Shown: positions 8,123-16,913, counted from the first letter of the stretch. The stretch is DNA of 64,000 bases from Nocardia jejuensis NBRC 103114 (GCF_001613145.1 NZ_BDBU01000042.1:83800-147799), one strand, 5' to 3'. Numbers and translations are program-made. Notes: a model not told the origin generated them from the letters alone.

Positions 8123-8767
8123 TCAGATTCGGTCCATTCGGGTGATCAGGCCGCAGACGTGAGCTTCCGCCGCGGCGCGAGCGTCCCCCGGGTGTCCCGA
8201 TTCCAGGGTCTCCAGGATGCGGCGGTGTTCCCGCACGGCGGTGCGGCGATTGCGCGGATGCCGCCACAGATCCCCGCGGTAGAGGTGGGCCTGGGCCTCG
8301 AGGCGCGCGAGTTCGTCTGCGAGCGTGCGGTTTCCGGAGCGGTCCCGGATGAAGGTGTGGAATTCCAGGTCGAGATCGGTGTCGCGCGCGGGGTCCACGT
8401 TGTCGCGCAGGTTCTCCTCCTGGGTGTTGAGCATGGCGCTGAGTTTGCCCAGATCCGATTCGGTGACCCGGGTGGCGGCGCTCGCTGCGGCGAGACCGTC
8501 CAGCACGGCCCGGACCGCGAGAACCTCGCGGATCCGATCGTCGTCCACGACCGCCACCCGGGCGCCCGCGTGCGGAACGTTCACGGCCAGACCCTCGTAG
8601 ATGAGCTGCTGCACCGCTTCTCGGACCGGGCTGCGGCTCACCCCCAGCCGGGCGGACAGCGCCAGCACGCTCAGTGGCGTGCCCGATGGCAGCTCCCCGG
8701 ACAGGACGAGCTCGCGCAGCTGCCGGTGCACGGACGGGCCGAGTAGCTCGCTGTCCGGTTCGGTCAT
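8123..8767 (-). CDS. GntR family regulator (FadR subfamily, FCD domain)
   Basis: The 214-residue protein has an N-terminal winged helix (LSVLALSARLGVSRSPVREAVQQL) and an FCD effector domain. The FCD metal-ligand pattern is visible: D in LDLEFHTFI, H in that segment, then EHRRILETL and an H in EAHVCGLI. FadR-type regulators usually repress nearby catabolic or transport genes and are released by a small carboxylate. It is the promoter-distal member of the minus-strand importer/oxygenase cluster, 51 bp after the oxygenase, so it is the likely local regulator. The inducer is unknown. Confidence 0.92.
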   Translation of the reverse strand: MTEPDSELLGPSVHRQLRELVLSGELPSGTPLSVLALSARLGVSRSPVREAVQQLIYEGLAVNVPHAGARVAVVDDDRIREVLAVRAVLDGLAAASAATRVTESDLGKLSAMLNTQEENLRDNVDPARDTDLDLEFHTFIRDRSGNRTLADELARLEAQAHLYRGDLWRHPRNRRTAVREHRRILETLESGHPGDARAAAEAHVCGLITRMDRI

Positions 8768-8818
8768 CGGTGGTGGGTCCTTCCGGGGTGGTCGAGATCG
8801 GGTGCCGGGGTTCGAAAT

Positions 8819-9808
8819 TTACCTTTGCGGCCGGTAGTTGGCCCGCACGCGCTCGTCCAGGAAGTCCGCGGCGGTGACCGGCGGATACGCGCCGCGCGGG
8901 CCCGCGATGACGGCGTCGCGGTCGGCCTGGGCGAAGTAGGCGATGCTGTATCGATCACCCTGGTACTCGTCCGCGCCGGGGCTGCGCACCCGGTGGAAGT
9001 TCGACGGCAGCAGATCATCGCTCCAGCGGGTGAGCATGTCACCGATGTTGCAGGTGATCAGCGCCGAGGACGGGGTGATGGAGGTCCACTGCTGCTCCTG
9101 CATCTCCTTGCCCGGGCAGACCTGCAGGCCGCCCTGGCCGTCGCGCTGGAAAAGCAATGTGAGGCAGTCGAAGTCGGTGTGCGCTCCTGCGCGCCAACGG
9201 CCCGGGACGTCGCGCAGTTCCGGTGGGACGGCGAAGTAGTGCAGCAGCCGCAGGGTGCTCTGATACCGCGGAGAGGCCGGATCGTGCGCCTGGGTGAAAT
9301 GGTCGCGAGGCAGTCCGAGGCGATCGGCGAAGCAGGACAGCACCCGCATGGCGACCGTCCAGGAGGCGTGTTCGAAATCCATTATCGCCGTGGCGAATTC
9401 GGGGAGCTCCGTGGCGGACGGCCAGAGACCGTCCATATGCGGGCGGGTGATCTGGTACGACTCCTTCTGGTCCGGTACGCCGATGGAGGGGCGCACCTGA
9501 CTCAGGCTCTCCCAGCCCGCGTTGTTCGCCTTGACCAGCGGGTACTGCGCCTTGACCGGTTCGGGCAGAGCGAAAAAGCCCGCGGTGAGCGCGAATACGG
9601 CGTCGATCTGTTCCTGAGGGATGCCGTGGCCGGACAGCTGGAAGAAGCCGATCTCGACGGCGGCGGTCCAGAGTTGATCGGTGATCTCGGCGCGGCGGTT
9701 CTCGAAATCGGTGAGGTCGATGATCCGGATATCGCGGGCGGTCTCGGCGCCGAGCCCGCCCATCCGCTTCTCACGGGCGACTTCGGCGGTGTCGTGACTG
9801 GTGGTCAT
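8819..9808 (-). CDS. Isopenicillin-N-synthase-like 2-oxoglutarate/Fe(II) oxygenase
   Basis: The 329-residue product has the N-terminal DIOX_N segment (IDLTDFENRR, VEIGFFQLSGHGIP) and the catalytic jelly-roll. The facial triad is intact: H210 and D212 in GAHTDFDCLTLLF, and H272 in NFHRVRSPG. The RxS pair that binds 2-oxoglutarate is present (R286, S288 in DRYSIAYF). These enzymes hydroxylate or desaturate small molecules in the cytoplasm. AAAGG stands 5 nt before ATG, and the gene lies 9 bp from the solute-binding protein, so the substrate is probably what the importer brings in. It is not specific enough to name a substrate. Confidence 0.9.
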   Translation of the reverse strand: MTTSHDTAEVAREKRMGGLGAETARDIRIIDLTDFENRRAEITDQLWTAAVEIGFFQLSGHGIPQEQIDAVFALTAGFFALPEPVKAQYPLVKANNAGWESLSQVRPSIGVPDQKESYQITRPHMDGLWPSATELPEFATAIMDFEHASWTVAMRVLSCFADRLGLPRDHFTQAHDPASPRYQSTLRLLHYFAVPPELRDVPGRWRAGAHTDFDCLTLLFQRDGQGGLQVCPGKEMQEQQWTSITPSSALITCNIGDMLTRWSDDLLPSNFHRVRSPGADEYQGDRYSIAYFAQADRDAVIAGPRGAYPPVTAADFLDERVRANYRPQR

Positions 9809-9817
9809 GGCGGCCTT

Positions 9818-10981
9818 TCAGCTGGCGGTGATGGAGGTGTCGAGGAATTCCTTGGTGACCAGGTCGCGGGCGGTCAGATGGTCGGGCACCTTCGCGCCGC
9901 CGCGCCGCAGGATGGGACCGAAATCGTCGATCAGGCGCTGCACCCGGGCCTCGTCGAAACTGCCGAGCACACCGTCGGTGTCGTTGCCGATCAGGCCGTT
10001 GTCGATGAGCACCTTCGAACCGAAGGCCGCCAGATCCGCGCTGTACGGGGAGAAGTTGGCGCTCTTGGCGACCACGTCCACGACCGTCGCGTTCACCGGA
10101 GCGGGGTTCGACCGGAATTGCGCTGTGGCCCTTTGGATCATCGGGACCAGGCGTTGCAGGCAGGGGCGCAGCTCGTTCAGTTTGTCGGCGCGGACGTTGA
10201 CGGTGCGGGCGTAGCCCTCGTAGCCGACGTCCCGCAACAGTTGGTAGGCGACCGGCTTGTTCCAGGCGCGCACCTCGTGCTCGTAGACGTACGGTTCGGA
10301 ATTGGCGAAACCCTGCTGGGCGAGTGCGGGATCCGCGACGAAGCGGGAGGGGCCGTTGTCGAAGGAGTTGTCGATCTGTTTCGCGTTCAGCAGACCTCGC
10401 GAGACGAGCCAGTCGGGATACAGCTGTCCCTGCGACACCACCACGGGCGCACCGGATTTGCCGATATCGCCGATGGTGTGCCAGTCGGGGTGGGTGGCCG
10501 GATCCCACATGAGCATCTGCGGGCTCGAACGCAGCAGGGTGGTGACTGCGATCAGGGGCTGCTGGGCCGCCGCGGCGATGGCGTGCTCGGAGTGGGTGAG
10601 CCCCAGGGTGATCGAGGAGTCGACGTACATCTGCGACGGCACGGTCTGGTAGCCGATGGCGGGGCCGCCGGCGCGGATCTCCAGCCGCACGCCGGTGTCC
10701 TTGCCGTCGACCACGAGCGGGCCGGTCACCTTGTTGTCGTCGGAGTCGACCCGGTAGCCGGGTCCGAGCAGACCGAAGATCGGCCCGGAATCGGTCTCCG
10801 GTTCCCATTGCAGCTGCACCACGACGGTTGCCGGGCAGCGGCCGGAAAGTTGCTGGTCCTCGGGGGCGGCGGGCAGCTGTACCGCGACGGAATCGGGGTC
10901 GGAGCCGGAACAGGCCGCGCCGGTCGCGACCACGAGTGTGGTCAGCGCGGCCGCGCCGAGGCGGCGGAGGTAGGTGTGCAT
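9818..10981 (-). CDS. ABC transporter substrate-binding lipoprotein
   Basis: The protein begins MHTYLRRLGAAALTTLVVATGAAC, a signal peptide with a lipobox-like GAAC, so it should be anchored outside the membrane. The fold resembles the NMT1/THI5-SsuA type group that binds sulfonates, pyrimidines or related nitrogenous compounds: WEPETDSG near the N-terminus, then GYQTVPSQM and WDPATHPDW. The ATG at 10979-10981 has GGAG 5 nt upstream and is preferred over a GTG 7 codons earlier. It precedes the oxygenase gene and follows the permease gene of the same operon. The substrate is unknown. Confidence 0.85.
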   Translation of the reverse strand: MHTYLRRLGAAALTTLVVATGAACSGSDPDSVAVQLPAAPEDQQLSGRCPATVVVQLQWEPETDSGPIFGLLGPGYRVDSDDNKVTGPLVVDGKDTGVRLEIRAGGPAIGYQTVPSQMYVDSSITLGLTHSEHAIAAAAQQPLIAVTTLLRSSPQMLMWDPATHPDWHTIGDIGKSGAPVVVSQGQLYPDWLVSRGLLNAKQIDNSFDNGPSRFVADPALAQQGFANSEPYVYEHEVRAWNKPVAYQLLRDVGYEGYARTVNVRADKLNELRPCLQRLVPMIQRATAQFRSNPAPVNATVVDVVAKSANFSPYSADLAAFGSKVLIDNGLIGNDTDGVLGSFDEARVQRLIDDFGPILRRGGAKVPDHLTARDLVTKEFLDTSITAS

Positions 10982-11063
10982 GAGTTCTCCACAGGTGTGC
11001 ACAGGACGAGCGGGATCCTGCTGTCGGTGAACGAGATTCGAGCGGGCGAGTGCAGCCGCGGAT

Positions 11064-12074
11064 TCAGCGGCCGGAGGCGTGCCAGCGACCGACCGTGAGT
11101 TTCTGCACGGCGGTGAACACCGCGAAGACCGTCACGCCGAACACGGCGGCCAGCAGCAGAGCGGCCAGCAGATCCTCCGATTGCAGCCGCGCCCGATAGG
11201 TGTCGAGCAGGGTGCCGATGCCGGGCTGCCCCTTGGCGAAGAACATGTCGCCGATGACGGCGCCCGTCACCGAGAGGCCCGCGGCGGTGCGCAGGCTCGC
11301 CATGATGGACGGGAGTGCGGCGGGCAGTTCCAGGGAGATCAAGCGGCGCAGGCGATTCGCACGGCCGAGGTCGAACAGTTCACGCAGATTCCGGTCCACG
11401 GACTGGATGCCGAACAGGGTCATGGCGATGATCGGATGCACCGCGATGAGCACGCACACGATAGTGCGGGCGGCGGTGCCGTACCCGAACCAGAGGCCGA
11501 TGAGCGGGACCACCGCGAGCACCGGAATCGCCTGCAGCACAACCGCGTACGGGTATATGACTCGTTCGACCACCTTGGCCTGACTCATGAGCACGCCGAT
11601 CGCGATACCCACCACCGCGGCCACCGCGAGGCCGGTGATCGCCACGCGGGCCGTGACAGCCAGCGCGCGCAGCATGGTCTCCAGTTTCGCCGGGTCGGAG
11701 AGGGATTCGGCGAAGACGGCGTGCGGCGGCGGCAGCAGGAAGCGACGATCCGGGGCGAGGATCACCAGCGAGACCAGGTACCACGCGCCCAGCGCGAGCC
11801 CGGTGCAGACGAGGGGTACGGCGAGCTTGCCGAGCAGGAGGCGAACGAGCGCGCCGGCGCGGGCCGTGGACGAGGTCGAGTGCACCGCGACTCGGTCGGC
11901 CGCGGCGTTCTGATCCGCGACCGCGGACGGGGTCCGCCCGGCAGCACTCGGCTTCGGTCCGGCAGCGGCCGGTTTGGGTTCGGTGGCGGCCGGTTTGGGT
12001 TCGGTGGCGGCCGGTTTGGGTTCGGTGGCGGCCGGTTTGGGTCCGGTGGCGGCGGAAACGGCGAGACCGGCCAT
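11064..12074 (-). CDS. ABC transporter permease (SsuC/TauC type)
   Basis: The 336-residue product has the binding-protein-dependent permease fold with about six membrane segments. Examples are LVCTGLALGAWYLVSLVI, VAAVVGIAIGVLMS and LLAAVFGVTVFAVFTAV. The EAA-like loop that contacts the ATPase appears as LELPAALPSIMASLRTAAG. The first 70 residues are an unusual Ala-Pro-Lys-rich tail containing four ATEPKPA-type heptads encoded by 21-bp repeats. ATG overlaps the ATPase stop by one base (TGATG), which supports the long form. It forms an importer with the adjacent ATPase and lipoprotein. Confidence 0.9.
   Translation of the reverse strand: MAGLAVSAATGPKPAATEPKPAATEPKPAATEPKPAAAGPKPSAAGRTPSAVADQNAAADRVAVHSTSSTARAGALVRLLLGKLAVPLVCTGLALGAWYLVSLVILAPDRRFLLPPPHAVFAESLSDPAKLETMLRALAVTARVAITGLAVAAVVGIAIGVLMSQAKVVERVIYPYAVVLQAIPVLAVVPLIGLWFGYGTAARTIVCVLIAVHPIIAMTLFGIQSVDRNLRELFDLGRANRLRRLISLELPAALPSIMASLRTAAGLSVTGAVIGDMFFAKGQPGIGTLLDTYRARLQSEDLLAALLLAAVFGVTVFAVFTAVQKLTVGRWHASGR
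11964..12047 (-). repeat. 21-bp coding tandem repeat in the permease N-terminus
   Basis: Four consecutive 21-bp units (11964-11984, 11985-12005, 12006-12026, 12027-12047) differ at only a few positions. They encode repeating ATEPKPA heptads. A degenerate further unit continues at lower coordinates (AAAGPKPSAAG). In-frame repeats of this kind can vary in number between strains. Confidence 0.9.
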
Positions 12075-12904
12075 CAGCAGGCTTCTTTCAGAGAGCGGGA
12101 GACCCGCGAGACCAGTTCGGTGTACGCGGGATCGAAACGCAGCTCACGGGTGCGGGCTGCGGGCAGGTCGATGTCGATGACCTCGTGTGCGCGGCCGGGG
12201 CGGGCGGACATGACGACCACCCGGCCCGCGAGGAACACCGCCTCCGATACCGAGTGCGTGATGAACAGGGCGGTGAAGACGTTGTCGCGGTAGAGCCGCA
12301 GCAGTTCCTCCTGCATGCTCAGCCGGGTGATCTCGTCGAGCGCGCCGAACGGTTCGTCGAGCAGCATGAGGCGCGGTTCCAGAGCCAGCGCACGGGCCAG
12401 CGAAACCCGCATGCGCATACCGCCGGAGAGCTGACCGGGGAGTTTGCCCGCGAAATCGGTGAGGCCCACCGCATCCAGCGCGCGGGTGGCCCGGGCCCGG
12501 CGGGTGCCACGGTCGATGCCGCGCAACTCGGCGCTCAGCTCGACATTGCGCAGCACTTTCCGCCACGGCAGCAGCGTGGCCTCCTGGAAGATGAAGCCGA
12601 CCGAATCGGTCCGCACCGCAACGGTTCCCGAGCTCGGCCGCTCCAGCCCCGAGGCCAGGCGCAGCAGGGTCGACTTCCCGCAGCCGGAAGGCCCCACCAC
12701 CGCGACGAATTCACCCTCCCGCACCTGCAGATCGATCCCGGTCAACGCGACGACATCACCGGACCCCTTGCCGTCGTAGCGCTTACCGACCCCGGCAAAG
12801 GAGATCTCCGGATGCGGGCGATCCACGTCCACCGGGTGCGCATCGGGCCCGATCCGTGCTGCGGACGTTCCGGACAGAGTGTCGGACAGCACCACCGCAC
12901 TCAC
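12074..12904 (-). CDS. ABC transporter ATP-binding protein (SsuB/TauB type)
   Basis: The 276-residue ATPase has Walker A GPSGCGKST (about residues 71-79), the Q-loop in FIFQEATLLPW, the signature LSGGMRMRVSLARAL (159 on) and Walker B MLLDEPFGALD (180 on). It also has an H-loop in LFITHSVSEAVFLA. FQEATLLPWRKV is typical of the nitrate/sulfonate/taurine importer ATPases. The gene opens the operon ATPase-permease-lipoprotein-oxygenase-GntR. About 35 extra N-terminal residues precede the ATPase domain, so a later start is possible. Confidence 0.93.
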   Translation of the reverse strand: MSAVVLSDTLSGTSAARIGPDAHPVDVDRPHPEISFAGVGKRYDGKGSGDVVALTGIDLQVREGEFVAVVGPSGCGKSTLLRLASGLERPSSGTVAVRTDSVGFIFQEATLLPWRKVLRNVELSAELRGIDRGTRRARATRALDAVGLTDFAGKLPGQLSGGMRMRVSLARALALEPRLMLLDEPFGALDEITRLSMQEELLRLYRDNVFTALFITHSVSEAVFLAGRVVVMSARPGRAHEVIDIDLPAARTRELRFDPAYTELVSRVSRSLKEAC

Positions 12905-12964
12905 CTTCTCTCACTCGAATTGCGTGCATCTTGTTCGTGAGATCAGTGTTGTCGATTTCGATTA

Positions 12965-13010
12965 CATGCAGTCGAGTTACTGTTTCGAGGTAGTTAACTA
13001 TGACTGCATG
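12965..13010. promoter_or_regulatory. Candidate operator upstream of the ABC/oxygenase operon
   Basis: CATGCAGTC (12965-12973) and GACTGCATG (13002-13010) are a perfect 9-bp inverted repeat. Between them lies TAGTTAACTA (12991-13000), itself a perfect 10-bp palindrome. The element sits 60-105 bp before the first gene of the minus-strand operon and in an AT-rich patch, as expected of a promoter. The GntR protein encoded at the end of the operon is the natural candidate ligand; this link is inferred. Confidence 0.55.
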
Positions 13011-13017
13011 CCATCAC

Positions 13018-14424
13018 TCAGGCGAGCGCGCTGAGTCGGGCGATCAGGTCCGCTTCGTCTGTCCGGGTGCTGCGGCCGTCGCGGATCACGGCCTCACCGT
13101 CGACCCAGACCGTGTCCACCACCCGCGGGGAGGCGGTGGTCAGCAGGATGGCTCCGGGATCTCGGGCCGGGAGGCAGGCGAAATCACGGTCGAAGCGGAT
13201 CAGGGACAGGTCCGCGCGGTCGCCCACCGCGACGCCGTCGCGGGCGCCCGGCTCACCCAGCGCGCGGGCCGCGCCACGGGTGGCCATGCGCATCATGTCG
13301 TGGAAGTCCAGCAGGTCGGCGCGCTGATGCGTGACTCGTTGCAGGTACGCGCCCATCCGCAGGGCGAGCAGCATGTCCTGGGTGTCGTTGCTGGCCGCGC
13401 CGTCCACGCCGAGACCGACAGCGATTCCGGCGGCGAGCATGTCGGGAATCGGGGCGACGCCACTGCCGAGCCGCATATTGCTCAGCGGGTTGTAGGACAC
13501 CGCGACGCCGCGCTCGGCGAACAGGGCCCGGCCGTACTCGTCCAGTCGCACGCAGTGCACCGCGAGGGTGCGTTCACCGAGCAGCCCGCCGCGATCGAGG
13601 TAGTCCACCGCGGAGGTCGCTGCATGCAATCGGCACATGTCTTCGTCGGTGCCGGTCTCGAGCAGGTGGATGGAGATGGTTTTGCCGGTGCGCGTGGCGT
13701 ATTCGCGCACGGCCGCCATGCCTTCGGGGGTGAGGCAGCGCGGATTCGGCACCGCCAGTGCGGTCGTGATGCGCGGAGAACCGTTGCGCGCCGGAGCATT
13801 CGCCGGATTCGCGCGGGCAGCCTCGTTCGCGGGCCCATGCCCGAGGCGTTCGTCGAGTTCGTCGATGTGCGCGAATGTCTCCGGAAGTGCTTGCAGCAAG
13901 CGCGGATCCATACCCCAGCGACGCGAAGCGTCCGCACGATCCGCGACGCCGCGCCCGAAGACGACCCGGATGCCGAGCTCGTGCAGTGCCCGCAGCGCCG
14001 CCTGGTGCACGGCGTCGGAGGGATTGGGCCACATGTGCTCGACCACCGTGGTCACGCCGCTGCGCAGCAACTCCAAGCCGCCCGCGAGCGCGGCGAGATA
14101 GGTCTGCTCGGGCGTCGCGGCCACCGTGAATTCCCCCACGCAGTGCAACCATTCGAGCAGCGGCAGCCCCTCCCCCGCTCCGCGCAGGATCGACTGCTGC
14201 AGATGCGTGTGGGTATTGACGAAACCGGGAATCAGATGACCGCCACTCCCGTCGACATACGGCCAGACCCCCGCGGTCCCGGAGCCTCCGGCGGCGCGGA
14301 TCGCGGTGATCCGCCCCTGCTCGACCACGACATCCCGGCCCGTGACCCATTGCGGCCCGGAATCGGTTGCGGCATAGACGGTGACGTCACCGATGACGGT
14401 GGAAAACGATTCAGCGCGCAGCAC
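13018..14424 (-). CDS. Amidohydrolase family protein (TRZ/ATZ-like deaminase)
   Basis: The 468-residue product belongs to the metal-dependent TRZ/ATZ-like deaminase/chlorohydrolase group of amidohydrolases. The metal and catalytic residues expected for this group are visible: H72 and H74 in NTHTHLQQS, H253 in SIHLLETG, H290 in LAVHCVRL, and D341 in GLGVDGAASND. GGAGG 9 nt before GTG 14422-14424 fixes the start; the same frame stays open far upstream but without family similarity. It lies just before the importer/oxygenase operon on the same strand, separated by the candidate operator. A purine, pyrimidine, pterin or triazine-type ring is a plausible substrate class, not proven. Confidence 0.88.
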   Translation of the reverse strand: MLRAESFSTVIGDVTVYAATDSGPQWVTGRDVVVEQGRITAIRAAGGSGTAGVWPYVDGSGGHLIPGFVNTHTHLQQSILRGAGEGLPLLEWLHCVGEFTVAATPEQTYLAALAGGLELLRSGVTTVVEHMWPNPSDAVHQAALRALHELGIRVVFGRGVADRADASRRWGMDPRLLQALPETFAHIDELDERLGHGPANEAARANPANAPARNGSPRITTALAVPNPRCLTPEGMAAVREYATRTGKTISIHLLETGTDEDMCRLHAATSAVDYLDRGGLLGERTLAVHCVRLDEYGRALFAERGVAVSYNPLSNMRLGSGVAPIPDMLAAGIAVGLGVDGAASNDTQDMLLALRMGAYLQRVTHQRADLLDFHDMMRMATRGAARALGEPGARDGVAVGDRADLSLIRFDRDFACLPARDPGAILLTTASPRVVDTVWVDGEAVIRDGRSTRTDEADLIARLSALA

Positions 14425-14615
14425 AGCGGCATTCCTCCACGGAAATGCGGCTGGTTCGCCCACCGGAGCCGGTGGTGCCCGACGCCCGTTGCAGCCGGTG
14501 AACGCCGTGCCGCCGAGCCTAACCACCTCGTGTTTCGCCGCCGTAAATCCACACCACCCGCGTCGGAGGGGCCCACCGCACCCGCGCCGGAACCGCCGAG
14601 ATCGGCGCGGCCGGG

Positions 14616-15731
14616 TCAGGGGCGCAGGTCGGCTCCGATGCCGAGGATCTCCACCCTCGGGGTGCGGGCGGGTTCCAGGAAGGTGAGCAGGGCGTGCGCT
14701 TCGGCCTCCACCGCGTCGCGTTCGGCGGGTGTCCACTCGCGGTTGGGGGCGATGCGCAGGCGGGCGGACTCGCCCTTGGCGAAGACCTTGTAGACGCCCG
14801 CGGCGAAGCCGTCGACCAGGACGATGGAGACCTGGGTGGCGAAGTTGCGCAGCAGCGGGGCCGAGCCGTCGGCGATGACGCGGGTCCGATCCTGGTGCGA
14901 GAGAACGACATTGTCGTACCAGCCGAGCAGACGGACCGGGGCGGGCAGATCCGGATCGGCGAGTTCGGCGTCGGCGGCGTCGTACAGCGTGCGGCCGCGC
15001 TCGTCGGTATAGGTGCGGACGCGATCGCCGAGGGCGGTGACGGCCGGCTTCATACCGGTGAGCTTGGACCAGGTCTGCATGTCCATGGTGGTGGCGGGGC
15101 CGAAGGCGCGCAGGTACCGCAGCAGCAGTTCCGCCAGCGGGTAGCCGGGATCCAGGGGCGCGCCGAGCCAGGGTTGCACCCGGGACCAGACCGGACGACT
15201 GCTGTCGCCCCACCGCCCACGCGGCGGGGTCTGCAGGACCGGGAGCTGATACAGCCAGGCCTGCAGGACCGCACCGGGATCGCGGTCCGGGTACAGCTCC
15301 GCGGCCCGGGCGCGCATCTGCGCCGCGGACATCGGTTGCTCGCCGAGGACGGCCTCACCGTGGATGCGGACCTGCTCCGGATCCAGGCCGATCATCGCAC
15401 CGAAGTTGAATCCCTTTCGGAACGGGATCTTTTCGAGCTCGGGCTGGATGTGCGGTGCGATGCGCAGGGCATCGGGCGGGGTGACCAGGTGAATGGTCCC
15501 GCGCATCAGCGTGATTCGGACCAGCGCGCGTTCCTCGAGCCCCGCAGAGATCGTCTCGGGATCGAAATCCGCTATGCGACTCCATGATGCGACGAACGGC
15601 GGCAGCATGTCCTGCGCCTGCAGGCCGATCAGGTGGTCGCACAGCTGCGGCACCGTGAGGGTCGATCGCTCCAGCAGATGCTGGCGAGCGAGCAGGGTCC
15701 GGTTCAGAATCCGGTTGGACAGCTTCACCAT
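14616..15731 (-). CDS. Winged-helix DNA-binding domain protein (HTH_42/YcaQ-like)
   Basis: The 371-residue product shows LARQHLLERSTLTVPQLCDHLIGLQAQ near the N-terminus. It continues with ALVRITLMRGTIHLVTP and, later, GWYDNVVLSHQDRTRVI and VLVDGFAAGVYKV, segments typical of the actinobacterial winged-helix DNA-binding domain family related to YcaQ/AlkZ-type glycosylases. The QxD/QxQ motif of active crosslink glycosylases appears as GLQAQD (residues 36-41). The biological role in actinobacteria is not settled; a DNA-repair function is possible. Start is ATG at 15729-15731. No tight operon partner is seen. Confidence 0.8.
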   Translation of the reverse strand: MVKLSNRILNRTLLARQHLLERSTLTVPQLCDHLIGLQAQDMLPPFVASWSRIADFDPETISAGLEERALVRITLMRGTIHLVTPPDALRIAPHIQPELEKIPFRKGFNFGAMIGLDPEQVRIHGEAVLGEQPMSAAQMRARAAELYPDRDPGAVLQAWLYQLPVLQTPPRGRWGDSSRPVWSRVQPWLGAPLDPGYPLAELLLRYLRAFGPATTMDMQTWSKLTGMKPAVTALGDRVRTYTDERGRTLYDAADAELADPDLPAPVRLLGWYDNVVLSHQDRTRVIADGSAPLLRNFATQVSIVLVDGFAAGVYKVFAKGESARLRIAPNREWTPAERDAVEAEAHALLTFLEPARTPRVEILGIGADLRP

Positions 15732-15781
15732 TCACCCCCGCTACTCGTTTCGCCCGCGACGGCGAGTCACCGGCTCGCTCA

Positions 15782-15809
15782 CCGCCGGCCGGACCCGTTC
15801 GGCCGGCGG
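15782..15809 (-). terminator. GC-rich hairpin after the oxidoreductase gene
   Basis: CCGCCGGCC (15782-15790) and GGCCGGCGG (15801-15809) form a perfect 9-bp stem with a 10-nt loop. It lies 19 bp past the stop of the minus-strand quinone-oxidoreductase-like gene. There is no U-tract, but this is the usual form of hairpin found after genes in such GC-rich genomes. Confidence 0.55.
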
Positions 15810-15828
15810 TCCGGTTCCGGACATCGAC

Positions 15829-16803
15829 TCAGCGCAGCGTGACGACGACTTTGCCGGTGGCGGTGCGCTTGTCGAGCGCGGACACGGCCTCGGCGGTGTG
15901 CGCGAGCGCGTAGATGATCGGGTCCGGCGGGTTGATCTTGCCGTTGGCCAGCAGCGGCTCCACCTCGGCCCACTGTTCCTGCAGATAGCCGGGGTGGGAC
16001 ATCACCCATTCGCCCCAGGCCGCGCCGATCACCTCGACGTTCTTGAGCAGTAGGCGGTTCACCTTGACGGTGGGGATGTCACCGGCGGTGAAGCCGACGA
16101 CCAGTACGCGACCGCCCGAGGCGAGCGAGCGGATGCTGTCGGTGAAGCGATCACCGCCGACCGGATCCAGCACGATGTCGACGCCGCGGCCGCCGGTGAG
16201 TTCCTTCACCGCGGCCAGCCAGCCGTCGGTCAGCACCACATCGGTCGCGCCGTTGGCGCGGGCCACCTCGGCCTTCTCCTCGGTGCTCACCACGGCGATG
16301 ACGCGGCCCGCGCCCAGAGCCTGGGCGATGCGCAGCGTGGAGGTGCCGATACCGCCGGCGGCGCCGTGCACCAGCACGGTCTCGCCCTCGGCCAGGCGGC
16401 CGCGATTGCGCAGGCAGAAATGCACGGTCAGATCGTTGAACAGCACGCCCGCGCCGGCTTCGAGCGAGACGTTGTCCGGCAGCCTGAACACCATGCCGAC
16501 GGGCGCGACCGCGACCTCGGCGGCGGCGTTGCCGAGCAGGGTCAGCGCGACCACGCGATCGCCGGGCCGCACGTGCGCGTCCTCGGGGGCCTCGCGCACG
16601 ATGCCGGCCACCTCGCAGCCCACGACATAGGGCAGCGGCGGCTTCATCTGGTAGAGACCGCGGGTCATGAGCACGTCGGGGAAGGCGATACCGGCCGCGT
16701 GGACGTCGATCAGGACGCCGCCGGGGTAGATCGCGGGCTCCGGAACATCGAGGACCTCGATGGCTTCCGGGCCTTCCAGCTTGCTCAGCACGGCTGCGCG
16801 CAT
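15829..16803 (-). CDS. NADPH:quinone oxidoreductase family protein (zinc-free MDR)
   Basis: The 324-residue protein is a medium-chain dehydrogenase/reductase of the quinone oxidoreductase type. It has the N-terminal GroES-like domain (LPYVVGCEVAGIV) and the NADPH-binding signature HGAAGGIGTSTLRIAQALGAG (146 on). The structural-zinc cysteine cluster is absent, as in quinone reductases. The reaction is probably NADPH-dependent reduction of quinones or enones in the cytoplasm. The start is ATG 16801-16803. Both flanks are noncoding, so it appears monocistronic. Confidence 0.9.
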   Translation of the reverse strand: MRAAVLSKLEGPEAIEVLDVPEPAIYPGGVLIDVHAAGIAFPDVLMTRGLYQMKPPLPYVVGCEVAGIVREAPEDAHVRPGDRVVALTLLGNAAAEVAVAPVGMVFRLPDNVSLEAGAGVLFNDLTVHFCLRNRGRLAEGETVLVHGAAGGIGTSTLRIAQALGAGRVIAVVSTEEKAEVARANGATDVVLTDGWLAAVKELTGGRGVDIVLDPVGGDRFTDSIRSLASGGRVLVVGFTAGDIPTVKVNRLLLKNVEVIGAAWGEWVMSHPGYLQEQWAEVEPLLANGKINPPDPIIYALAHTAEAVSALDKRTATGKVVVTLR

Positions 16804-16913
16804 ACTCGATCAACTCCGATCAATCCCAGTGCTGCTGTGAGAATCAGCGACATTTCCGAACTTAGTCCATGCCCGATCGAATTGTCCCGGTCGACCGCTT
16901 TTCCATGGTTTTC

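Noticed and set aside
13018..15213. A 731-residue protein joining the amidohydrolase with upstream sequence
   Set aside because: The first 263 codons are antisense to the winged-helix gene region and unlike any family; a GTG with GGAGG at 14422-14424 gives the normal-length enzyme.
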